Assembly (NCBI RefSeq): GCF_000003815.2
Contig: NC_049987.1
Coordinates: 17,463,959-17,527,958, forward strand
Length of the DNA stretch: 64,000 nucleotides
Direction of reading: 5' to 3'
From: Branchiostoma floridae
Lineage: Eukaryota; Chordata; Leptocardii; Amphioxiformes; Branchiostomatidae
The notes below the pieces were generated by a model. It was not told the origin of the DNA and ran no database searches. It was given only the letters and a program-made list of their open reading frames with translations. Below are positions 33,528 through 46,605 of the stretch, one piece after another (position 1 is the stretch's first letter; every line of letters begins with the position of its first letter). The position numbers were made by a program, and so were the translations under genes.

Positions 33528-36500
33528 TTACTTGTACTTTTTGCTGACGTACCCTCTGTACACTTCAAAGTCCTCCCTGGTGATGGGTTTGGTATGACCC
33601 GTCTTCCCCAGTTCTAAGTACTCCTCGTAAACTTTCTTGGACCGTTTGTCCACAGTGGGAGGGATGACTTCTCTGGAGCTGTCAATCTTGAATGCACTGG
33701 TGGGATAACTGGAAGACAAAACAATTTTAAAGGATACTACTGTAACAGTAACTACTACTACTACTACTACTGTTCAGATTAGTTATTTTTGTGGGGACTA
33801 CTTTCACTGCTGTCGTCTCCAATGCTTTTAGGTACCTTTTTTGCTTCGTTGCTTATTGCATATCAAATGTAATTGTGGTGAGTCCTTTTATACTCTATAG
33901 CTACCTTTATGTCCTATCTGAGCCATCATATTGTTCCATACAGGCTTTCCGGATGGGTGATAACTTGGGTTATCACACGAGGTTGAGTTATCACACAAGG
34001 TTCTACTGTTATCAGACAAGTTTCCTTAGAGTTATTTAAACGCACTTAGCATGCATGTCGAAAATCTGAATACCGGATTTGAATGTTGGGACTGTGTTCT
34101 TGTTACATTTTTTTTGTTCAAGGACACCGAATTTGCTCAACTCTTGGCACATTTGCATTGAAATGCGTGTTTTCTCGATCATACCTACAGTTGGGCTGGT
34201 ACCTAGGGTGATATGGAATACACTGTGTTGTATTCTCTATTACTAATGTCACAGGCTCAAATTTATTCTTGTTGTCCAAGTCAGCTTAAGTTCATAATTT
34301 CATAATTAAGATAAAAAATGGATATATAAATAGAGTTTTTAAGATGATAATAACTCAGTACTTACAACTCAGTTAATGTCTTCCTTGCCCGAGGAACTCC
34401 TTTTGGGTCAGTGAACTGCTTGGACGCATTCAGTCCAATCATTACGTATCTACATGGGTGACATCACAAAATAGGGATTTTGTGCTGGCGAAATTTCTTT
34501 TCTTTTAAAAAGTACATTTAATGTACACAATGACGTTGAGTAAAATGTAGATGAAATTGCAGAAAAAAGGTATTGGAGGCAGACATGTACAATGAACATT
34601 AAAGGCATACAAAGGATAAGAAGAAAATGATAAATATTCAACAAAAAACATATTGATCAAGAAGAAATTATTATCCTACATGACATGCAAGAACTGTGCA
34701 TTGAAACAGGCCTAGAATCGACTGCAGTATTACAAAAGACTATACAACAATGAGTACCATTAGAGGCATGTTCAACTTGAAGATGTGACGAAGGAAAAAG
34801 ACTCCAAAAACATAGTAATGACACCCACACCATACCTCCTGTACACAGAAAGGTCCTTCCTTTCCATGGCCTCCATATTGTTGATGGAAACACCATAGGT
34901 CTCCTTCATGGTTTGGAACAAGTCCTGCATGGTATGGGCAACAAAAAAAAGATAATATTTGTTTAAACCTAAAGTTTGTTTATTTGTAAGAAGCTAAAAT
35001 CAGCCTGCAGACTGTTTTTCATATAGTTGTTCTTCAGCTAGAAGGACATCATTCATTCTCATCCATGACTTTTCTGCTACTGACTTATTACAGAAGTATT
35101 TCTTGGAACAGACAGTTGTTAGACTTGAGGGTGCGCAGCCTCTATATATTATAATTAAGACCCCAAATAATCTGGGTGTGCGTCCTTATAAAAATTTTCT
35201 GATATAAGCACTGTACCGAATGGACTATACACACAGATTGTAAAGCCAACTCTATGGTTTTCTCCGCTGTACATAATGGCAGTAACAGGCCTTTGTGGCA
35301 GTGGCAGGCCTTAGGGGCATGTTCGGGCATGACGCAACCGCTATACACGAGTCAGAAGTAGGAGGAACCCCTTATATCCTTGGTCGGAAGTCCTCCTAGC
35401 AGACAAAAACTCCAAACAACAAACCTGCATCTGCTGGGGCCATCGCACATGTGTCATGCAGTTATTGCCCATGTTAGTGCACCAGTAGACAAGAGGGTGG
35501 AGAAGGATGTGCACATTCCTCCTTCCCCTTAAAAAGTCATGTGCAGGCCAGGCAGACGGTAAGTCTGCCTGCCATTGTCTTATGAGACAGATGGATGCGA
35601 ACAACATATGACCCTGACCTTGAAGGAGACGTGGGTGGAGCTGGAGGACAGTGGACTGATGGGCGTGGCCGAGGACGTCAGATCGTCCTCGCTGGACACA
35701 TCGCTCTCCGACGAGCTGTTGTCTTCTGGCGCCGCGGAGGTGGGAGGGGTCGCACCAATGGCCTTTCTGCCACTCCCAAACCTGGTAAAAATACATATGT
35801 ACTGTAAATCTTAAAATACTTGCAGTGGGTTTATTTTTGCACTAATTTCTTACTGTGAAATCATAACACATAACACATTTATATTGTACTATAGACTTTT
35901 TCAAACTTGGTTTTGCCTCCTACTGAAATAAAGACAAGTCATTTACAATTAGTGAAACAGCAGGAATGAATGAATGTATGAATGAAATTCAAGGAATGAA
36001 TGAATCAATGATCTGAATGTACAATGACTGCATCATTGATAAAGATCTAAAAAGCACTGTTTTATCGCAATACAAAGTTTTAAAGCTAGAGGAATTGATG
36101 GAAGATTTAAAAGAACTCACCCAAACTTCCCAGTAGTTTTCCTGACAGCAAAGGGACAAGGGTCTGACTTGGGGTCACTGGGATTTGGCATGAAGTCCCT
36201 ATCAAAATAAAACGAAATTTCCATTAAAATATTTCTGAAATACACATAAATTCCAATTACAGACTGCAGCAAGCAGTAGATTTTTTCACAATGCAGCAAG
36301 GTCTTATCAAGACCTCCCAACATACTAAATATCGAGATCATCCACTTTACACTTTACAGCACACACACACACACACACATGAAGCTCCCCAAAACATATT
36401 TAACCTTCTCGGCATAGGTAATGGGGAGGGAAATAAGTATTTTCAACCTTATGGAGGTTTTAAGAAGCATCTATGGATGAAGTGGTTTTCGGGGTTCCCA

Positions 36501-39500
36501 CTTCACCGCAAACATAAAACCACATGGAACATTTTCCAATATAGTATGTGACTACAGTCTATGGCGCTACCACGAACTTAAAACCACCGCGAACACTCCA
36601 TTTTTTTCGCTGTCGCAAAAGTAAATTTCCGCAAAGTTAAATGCCTTTAAAGTACCAGGCTAATAAGGACTTCTTATTTAGCAAAAGCACTTAATTTACG
36701 CTCAACCTGTGACATTTACCTGCTTTGTCTTCAACAATGCTTTTCAAATTCATCTTGCAGAAGAAAGAAATGTCATTGCTTACTTGATAGAATGCGGCAT
36801 GTTGCTGACAAACAGGTCCTCGAACATGGTCAGCTGGAAGGGTCGGTAGTACTCTGAGAACTCGTCCAATCGCTCATCGTCCTTACTTCCCCAGTGGACA
36901 ACCTGACCGTCTCTGTGGTCTCTGGACACTGGTCAAGATAGAGATAAAAAGATTTGTTCTTTCAAGGAAAGCAAAGTACTGCAAACAAGCAATTACTAGT
37001 ACAATTATACAGGTGTGTTTGCCTGTGTATGGATGGTGTTCAGCACCAGGGACAGGTGTGTTTACCAGTGTGGATGGTGTTCAACACCAAGGACAGGTGT
37101 GTTTGCCTGTGTATTGATGGTGTTCAGCACCAAGTACAGGTGTGTTTAATACACCTGTGTGTGGATGGTGTTCAATACCAAGGCCAGGTGTGTTTGCCTG
37201 TGTGTCGATGGTGTTCAGCACCAAGGCCAGGTGTGTTTGCCTGTGTATTGATGGTGTTTAGCACCAAGTACAGGTGTGTTTAATACACCTGTGTGTGGAT
37301 GGTGTTCAGCACCAGGGACAGGTGTATTTACCTGTGTATGGATGATGTTCAGCACCAAGGCCAGGTGTGTTTGCCTGTGTGCGGATGGTGTTCAGCACCA
37401 AGGCCAGGTGTGTTAGCCTGTGTGTGGATGGTGTTCAGAACAAAGGACAGGTGTTGAAAAAATTCTGCAAACTCAAAGTCATTGACAGCAGCAAATAATA
37501 TCATCCACTACGTAAACAAGAAATGCTCAATGAAAAAGAGTTAGATCATGGTGAGTATGAAGTTGTATGTTGTGGACGAATCTTTTCCATACAAATGACA
37601 CTTAAATGACACTTGATTTTCAATTCCATTACCTTCATCTTGTGGTAAGGGCAAGGCTCGAAGAACGGGAAGCTCCCACCACTGTGTGTAACTGTTGTGT
37701 GAAAAAAAAATCAAAATATTAGCGTTATTCTTTCATAAATAAAGGCACTGTGTACCTTTCCCAGCATTTCATTTAAGCCATTATGATATTTCTTTTTTCA
37801 AAGGTAAAACACTAAAACAACACCTTATTTTTTGGCGACACCTTGGGAGTGGGGTATTATTGAACTGTACCTCCTAAAAAAACAACTCTACATGCACTTC
37901 TTATTTTTGGCGACACCTCAGGAGTGCGGCATTATCAAACTGTACCTCCTAAAAAAACAACTCTACAAGTACTTATTATTTTTGGCGACACCTCAGGAGT
38001 GGGGGCATTATCAAACTGTACCTCCTAAAGAACACCTCTACATATACTTCTAATTTTTGGCGACACCTCAGGAGTGGAGCATTATTGAACTGTACCTCCT
38101 TCTGATCCTGGGGAAGTCCCCCCTGGAGTAGGTGTGGTGCAGGTAGTAGTCTGTGGGCAGGTCCCACAGGTTGGCATGCCCCTCGTGGGGCAGAAACACA
38201 CCCAGGAACAGGTTTATCGCACTCTGCTTCTCAGCATCTATAAAATGGCATAGACATAACGATCATCAATCCAGCTATCAATCAATACCCTTCCACAATA
38301 AATACAACTGTTAATTGGCCGATGGACTTGATCCAGCAATAGTGACAGTTTAAAGAGATAAAAGGTTAGACATACCTGAGAAAGTATTGCTGTAGTATCT
38401 GGAGAGAGTCTGCATGATGTCCCGTGAGTGGGAGGTCCATGGAGTCAGTTTAATGTGATAAATGACTACCTTAGCAGCACAAAGGTTAAACCTACCTGAG
38501 AAAGTATTGCTGTAGTATCTGGAGAGAGTCTGCATGATGTCCCGTGAGTGGGAGGTCCATGGAGTCAGTTTAATGTGATAAATGACTACCTTAGCAGCAC
38601 AAAGGTTAAACCTACCTGAGAAAGTATTGCTGTAGTATCTGGAGAGAGTCTGCATGATGTCCCGTGAGTGGGAGGTCCATGGAGTCAGTTCATAGTGATA
38701 AAAGACTAACTTAGCAGCATAAAGGTTAAACCTACCTGAGAAAGCATTGCTGTAGTATCTGGAGAGAGTCTGCATGATGTCTCGTGAGTGGGAGGTCCAT
38801 GGAGTCAGTTTAAACGACTACCTTATTAGTACGGAGATTAAACCTACCTGAGAAAGCATTGCTGTAGTATCTGGAGAGAGTCTGCATGATGTCCCGTGAG
38901 TGGGAGGTCCATGGAGTCAGTTTAAAAGACTACCTTAGCAGCATAAAGGTTAAACCTACCTGAGAAAGCATTGCTGTAGTATCTGGAGAGAGTCTGCATG
39001 ATGTCCCGTGAGTGGGAGGTCCATGGAGTCAGTTTGCGGTAAGACTGGATGCTGTGGACCAGTTGGGACCCCCCGTACTGCAGGGCCAGGGTGTCACCCA
39101 TGTCTTCATACAGTTCCTCAAATACTCTGTCAACAGAAGAAGTTGTTACATTTAGAACATATCAAAAATTCTTAAAAATCACAAATTATTGTAACAGTAG
39201 AAAATGTCCTTGCGTGGCATTGTGCTGTTGTAACGGTTAGGGTATTTGGCCCATAACCAGGAGGTACAGGGTCCAAATCCTGTGACATGCAACTGATGTT
39301 GTGCCCTTAGGTAAGGCAGTTAACATGACTTTCCTTACTCCACTCCACTCACTAAAAATGGGTACTAACTGATTTAGGGTTTGGGTAGGTAAAAGGCAGT
39401 GGAAGGAGAGGGATTGGCTGTGCATAACAACCCACTGCCCCTACGGCCTCAAAAAGGCAATGGGACTACCTTAAGTTTACCTTTTAAAATATGACTGTTA

Positions 39501-42500
39501 GGTAGCATGTCTTAAAGGGGCATTCCACTCCACACGGGAGTGTTATTTTCCGGTAGATATAAATTTTAGGAAGTGATAACTGCATAATACTTCACATTAT
39601 ACGATAAAGTACCCAGTTGCTCCACATGCCTCAAAAGCATTCAATGTTCTACTAAACTCCCCAAGTACCCTCTAATTGAATTAATCCTATGGCTGAATAC
39701 AATGCAAAACTTTTAGGTAAGGTTACAAAACTAATTTCAGGTTCGCTAAGAAATCTCGTCTTGTTCTTGTATTCTTTGCTATCTTATGAGCAATTTGCCT
39801 TCTCGGTGTGCTTAGCGTACCTCATTTATTCCGAAAATATGTACGATAAACAAAGTTTCTATGCGTATAGGGAATGCATGGGTAGGGTCTGCATGGGTTT
39901 AGTATGTGTCATTATTGTTTTATAAAACACACATCACGTAATTCATCCCAAGGTGAATTCCACAAAATTCGGCTGATTATGTATTCATTGACACATTATC
40001 TATTGGAAAACAATACTCCCTTCTGGAGTGGAATGCCCCTTTAAGTTATGTAAACATTATTAATAAACAACAAAAAAGACAATATCATAATTATTGATAG
40101 GAACCCTGAGAGCTATAATCGTCATACAATCATTGAAAATTTAGATTAATAAAAAGATCTTTTCGAAAAAACATTTTGCACCATGACATACAAATAAATC
40201 TTGCCAAATTTCAATGTAGAATTTCAATCTATTCAATCTGTTTCTTGAATATGGTAAGATTCAAACGTAATTTGGTAAAAGAACAGTAATTATCAGATTG
40301 TTACCTTATTGCATCCGTGTCAAATTCTAATTTCGGATCCTCCAGCACCCCTAGTGAGTACAGTTGGAACGCCAGGGCCACCTTCCCCGTCACAAACTGC
40401 GCTGTGTTGGTACGGTCCAGACAGTCCACACAGTTAGTCCTCAGTACTCCCGTCTGGCGGCGACCGGACTCCTCTGTTACACCTGAGGGGAGGGGGGGGG
40501 CGAGAAAGTCAGGCAGGTCTGATTTGTCTGCTACACCTTGAGGTGGGATGATAAAGTTAGGCAGGTCTGATTTGTTTGCAACACCTCTGTGTGAGAGAGA
40601 CAGCATACTTAGTGTATAATGATTCATGTTGAGTTTGTGTGGAATTAGATTGGTCTGTTACACCTGTGATTTGAATTCATGAAATTGGGCAACATTGATT
40701 TTATTACACACTGGCTGGTATCTTAACAAATTCTATTATACACGTATATAGTAATGTACAAAACCATGTGTATGGAATTTTTAGTATTATAGCTACATGC
40801 TGTCAAAATTCTAAAATCAAGCAGCGAAATTGAACACTTTCTGCCAATTACAGTGTTGAAAGATATTTTGTTCTTGGCAAATTACAGCGATGTTAACACT
40901 TAGTCATGCCACTTGAAAACTGATTATCAAAGAAGAACACAGGCAAACACACCTGTCCTTAGTACTGAACACCATCCACTAATAGGCAAAAAACTGTGTC
41001 CTTGGTACTGAACACCATCCATACCAGGCAAAGACACCTGTCCTTTGTGCTGAATATCATCCACAAACAGGAAAACATACCTGTCATTGGTGCTGAACAC
41101 CATCCAAATACAGGTAAACACATCTGTCCTTGGTGCTGAACACCATCCACACACAAACACACCTGTCCTTGGCGCTGAACACAACCACACACAGGTAAAC
41201 ACACCTGTCCTTGGTACTGAACACCATCCACACACAGGTAAACACATCTGTCCTTGGTGCTGAACACCATCGACACACAGGTAAACACACTTGTCCCTGG
41301 TGCTGAACACCATCGACACACAGGTAAACACACTTGTCCCTGGTGCTGAACACCATCCACACACAAACACACCTGTCCTTGGCGCTGGACACAACCACAC
41401 ACAGGTAAACACACCTGTCCTTGGTACTGAACACCATCCACACACAGGTAAACACACCTGTCCTTGGCGCTGAACACAACCACACATAGGCAAACACACC
41501 TGTCCCTGGTACTGAACACTTTTCACACACAGGAAAACACACCTGTCCTTGGTGCACACATACATTGCATATCATGTATACTATGTACCTTGCATCTCAC
41601 TATACTTTTCCTCTGGCCTGAGCTTGGTGCAGTACAGATGGGGACCACTCTTGAAGAAGCCTGTCTTCATCACCACACGGTCTGCTATCTCCCCTAGTCT
41701 CTCCATCACATTCACATTCTTACTGTGAGGGGGAAACAATAGAATCAGTCAGATAGGTGGGAGGGGGGCATAGACCAATTCTACTTTCTTTTTCACAATT
41801 TTTTTTTATCATTTGATGAAAGTTGTCATGTGGACAATAAACTCTTCATAGCACATCTTTAATTGGATATTTCATGCATAAAATGATTGAAATCGTATTT
41901 ACAATCTATGTTTAATGTAAAATTTGTCTGCTGAATCACATATACTAGCCACTTTGAAAAACAGTGCAATTTCTAGTGTAGCACTTGATATACACAATGT
42001 AGATATGCAGGAGTGCATTACATATACTGGGGGATGTACAGTACATGTATATACAATGTATTTTTTCAGTGTGGCAGATATATGTAACCTGGGGAATTAT
42101 GTTGGTAAACGTTATCAGCTACAATATTTGTACCAATTTGAAAGACATTGTGCGATTTTTTAGACAACGAAACAAACAAAAGCATCATGCAAGACAGGAA
42201 TATTTTGCCATACATCCACAAACTTAAAGCTTGAATTGGGACATTAACTTCTGTTGCACAACATCATGCAAACATTATTGAAACATGCTGCATCATAAAC
42301 ATAAAACGTACATGCTGCAAATTTTGCAACAAAATTATAAAAGTTATAAAGTGGAGTTGGGTTGGGTAGGGTTGGGTAGGGAGCAAACATTAGTTTAACC
42401 CTCTCAGCACGAGAAGCCACTATCATGGCTTTCCCATAGGACACGAGAAGCCATGATCGTGGCTTCAGGTTTGATTCCGGCGGGAAATTCAAACTGACTA

Positions 42501-45500
42501 CTGTGAAATGGGAAATTTGGCAGAGTCTGCCAATCAGGATGCTTGTATCTTTGACCAACCAGAAGGGATCTAGCATTTGAGCCCTGTTTCTGAGGCCTCC
42601 AGCGTGTGTTTTGGCTTCAGTTTTCTACAGGTTTATTTAGTAAATTTAGCAGAAATGGAGACAGTTTGGTGGATAATTTTGTTGGAGGCTTACAGGAGTG
42701 AAGACAGGGAAATCCTTGAGGGACAGTAAGGCAAACACCCAGCTGTTTTTGTTGAGATCAAATGAGCTGATATCACCGTGTCTAATGAGTTCTACATGCA
42801 TGCTTCCTTGTTGTTTTTCTTGGGGCAGAAGGAGGTCCAGGTCAGGTCAAATAGGTCACTGGTCCAAATTGACATTTTATATACTCTGATACCTGTTTCT
42901 CTACCCAAGTCATAGTAAATGGATTTATTTGACTCCCTGATATGTGGAGAACATCCAGAAAAATAATTTGCCGTTTAGCACAAGGCATATTCATTATTTT
43001 AATAGTACAACTACAGGTGTGGGGAGGGGGGCACAACTGTTTATTGGGGTAACATTTGTTTGTCAACACTGAACTTATTTGAAATCATGCTTTGATTTTT
43101 AGTTTTTGGTCATTCTAACAGCATACCAGCATTGTGTATGTATGGTTGAGTATTTCTACATAGTTTTATGATAAATGACACAAAAAACTCAGCCCCTAGC
43201 CAAATATTTTCTTTTGTGAAACTTTTTTTGGGAGTGATGCAAATGTGTTTTTGAGTGGTTTCCATGACGATTGCTGTCCTCAGATTGATGGTATGATATT
43301 TATTTTGCTTGTTTTGGAAAGGCCATTCTGTAAGCTTTCCAGCAATATATAGTTTTCCTAATCTACTCCTTACATAACAGCTGTAATAATAATACACAAA
43401 AAGTACTAATTGACACCTGTATAGACTGAAATTATATGTCGTATATGGTATACAGGAAAAAATTTTATGACGTGTTGAGAGGGTTAAGGATGCAGCGAGG
43501 GGGAGGGGGGCGATGTCAGTTGCATTCTGGGAAATTATGCCAAACAATGTGTAAACAAAAATGTTCATAAAAGGTACATGTTGCAAATTTAGACACAAAA
43601 TCACAAAAACTACAAAGTGTGGTTGAGCAAGGGGGGAGGGGGGCAATGTCAGTTGCATTCTGGGAAATGATGCCAAACAAAGGGTAGATGAAGACTGGGG
43701 TTGTCCCAATTCATGCCGCTCTTGACCTCTTGGTGAACCTGGCCATATCCCAGGCGATGTACTGGATGGCGTGCTGCGGAGGCAGGAACTGGTTCAGGTA
43801 GTTGATCGCGGAGACCAGCTCTTCCGTCAGCACGCTCTCGTGCTTTCTCTTCTCGCGTTTCTGCAAACAGAACAGGTGGTTAGTCCATTACTGGCAGGCA
43901 TGCTTGCTTACTGCAGCGCCACCTAGCTGCCAGAAGTAGCACTTCAGCCTGGAGGATGGTACCAGATAGGCAACTGAAATCGTGGCTATTACAATGTAGG
44001 AAAAATTCGGTGATTAATAATTTTATAATTTGCGAATGAATTCTAAAGTTTCGATTATGATTGACAGCTATCTAAACCGTACTTGCAATTTCATATTCAA
44101 GTTCAAAATATACACAGCAGATAAGAAGTTGTTAATGTTACAGTACTGAAAATGGTTGAATGTAGACATGTTTACAGTATTATGTGTTAACAATATTTTT
44201 TTAGCTCTTCCATGTACCTTCACTAAGTTGAGAATGATAACTGGGGCTCCGTATCTCTTCATCATGTCGTTGAAGTGTAGACCAGCAACACAGGTGTATG
44301 GATCAGCTAAGTCCACTGAAAATCATAATTATGTATTATGACATGTAATTTAATACAATACAATTATAAATCATACATTCTAGAATGATTGAACAATTCA
44401 AAAAGCTATCTTCAACAGTACATTCAATAGCAAATACAATGGCACAAGATTTCGAATGTACATAAAATTATTTCACCTGTCTATTTCAGATATAGAAAAA
44501 CTAGAGTCACAGAAAACTTTGGAAAAAAACACACACTCACACAATGTCAAATCCCCCCCCCCCCAACAAAAACAAACAATATTCACACACACCTAACACT
44601 AAGTTTTCTTGTAAGCTTGTAGTGCATTGTTGAAAAGACAAAAGTTTCAATGATCACATGACAAGTGTACGCTATGTGCTACATACTTCTGACCAGCTGC
44701 AGTTCTTTGAATATAAGATAGGTGTCCTCACTGAATAAAGGTCTTTTTTTACTTACAGCCAATGGGAGGTTTGGGCATCATGGTGGTGATGTCCTGTGAC
44801 CAGTATAGCGGCACGGAGCCCCTCATCTGCACGTACGCGGTATACCGTCCGCTGCCCAGCGACAGCACTGAGGCATCGTGGACTATCTGCTCCGTCTCCA
44901 CCTCATTGGCTACCTGACCCTGATGATTGACATGTTCAATACTTATTCAGTTACAACAGGGACTAATGAAATTAGCAGTCTAGTTCTCTTGAGAACACAG
45001 AGTCACAATACTGTAAATGCAGAAATGTTTGCGGTGGATAAATGTCCGCGAACTTAAAACCACCGTGAACATTTTTCTATTATGGTATTAGACTGCAGTT
45101 TATGGTGTTACCGTGAACTTAAAACCACCGCGAAAAGTCTTTTTTCCTGCTGCCGCAAAATTAAATCCCCGCGAACTTAAATGCATTTACAGTATATTGG
45201 GTCATTGTATACAGTCACTTGTTTTATGAAAAGGGATGACACAATCATGTCAACGATTTAGTGATTAGATACATTACTATAGATCTACATTTTTGTACAG
45301 CATACATTTGTAGCTTAGTTTACATTATGTTTAACTTTTCTTTAAATGATAAACTAAGACAGCTAAGACTAAGTGAGATTTAGTGAGAACATGACAATAG
45401 ATTTAATGGTAAGCATTTACTTTTGTGCTTAAGTGATATGGCTCTTGCCTTTAGTTAGTAGCAAGTGATATTCTAAGCCTTTGATAATAACAGCAAAACT

Positions 45501-46574
45501 ACAGCATGTAGTCCATGTGAGTTTCTTTGTATTTTAAACCTTGTACTAATAAACTGCCTTGGTGTAACACACCAAGTTTGGACTGTAAAATACAAGCTGC
45601 ATATCCAGACAGATTAATTTTATCCACTCACTCAGGGAAGGGCCCGTACTCTGCGTGGTAGGATTTTAAAGTGCTTGAGGTGTGACTGAATGTCTAAAAC
45701 ATGGGACTTCTGGCTTTTCGTCCCATCTGAGATCCGTCCCTAACCACAGATACCTATATATAGATTTGCTACTCATAAGTGCCTTTTCTAGTGGACAACA
45801 TGTACATCGGGGCCTGTTAGGGATTCAAACCAGAACCTTTAGATTATGAGTCAAACACCCTATCCCCCAGACAACCTTACCACCCATCGTAGAGTACAGG
45901 CCATGAAATACGCATCAAGTTTTACAAAACGTCCTGAGAAATTTTGCAGAACGCACTGCATAATTTTATGTTACGCGATGTAAAATTTTGCAGAATGCAT
46001 CGAAAGTTTTGCGTCAGCTCCTGCAAAATTTTGCACAATGTTGAGCGAAATTTGATGCATATTTTGCAGCCTGTACTGTACATCTCTGAAGGACTCACCT
46101 CACAGTTTGCCCCCCTCTTTAAGAACCTGGTCCCAGCAAAGAGGATGGAGCGGCGAGCGATCAGAGTGATGAAGACGGGGCGGCCATACACACACACATC
46201 TGACAATACTCATCAAGGTTCAACTTTCAAATAGTGGACGTGGGCAAGATTGAATGTGGCAGCTTACTTGGATAAGAAACAAAGCATTGTTCAATGTCTA
46301 AACAAATGAAGGAAATATCAAATACATGTACAGTACTTTTAGATAATTATCATAGTACCACAAAAATCATCAATTGAAAATACATTTAAAAAATTACAAC
46401 ATGACCAGGACAACAACAACAAAACAGAATTCTTGCTGCAGTAATAGTGTCAGCCACCAGGAGGCCCCAAATCAAACATAACCGACGGTCCGTGCATCAA
46501 GGCAAACACAACTACCCATGTCCCAAATATCAATGCAATGATTATCCATCCAGAGATTCTTAAGATATTCAAAT

Positions 46575-46605
<31 letters not shown>

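Noticed and set aside
39220..39300. tRNA gene
   Set aside because: A and B boxes are recognisable but no cloverleaf or anticodon arm could be built, and the body matches another copy at 52983. Better explained as a SINE.
40927..41565. 212-codon minus frame and two overlapping long frames
   Set aside because: They are translations of a minisatellite of about 43 bp, open in several frames at once with cysteine-rich repeated phrases, inside FIG4 intron 12.
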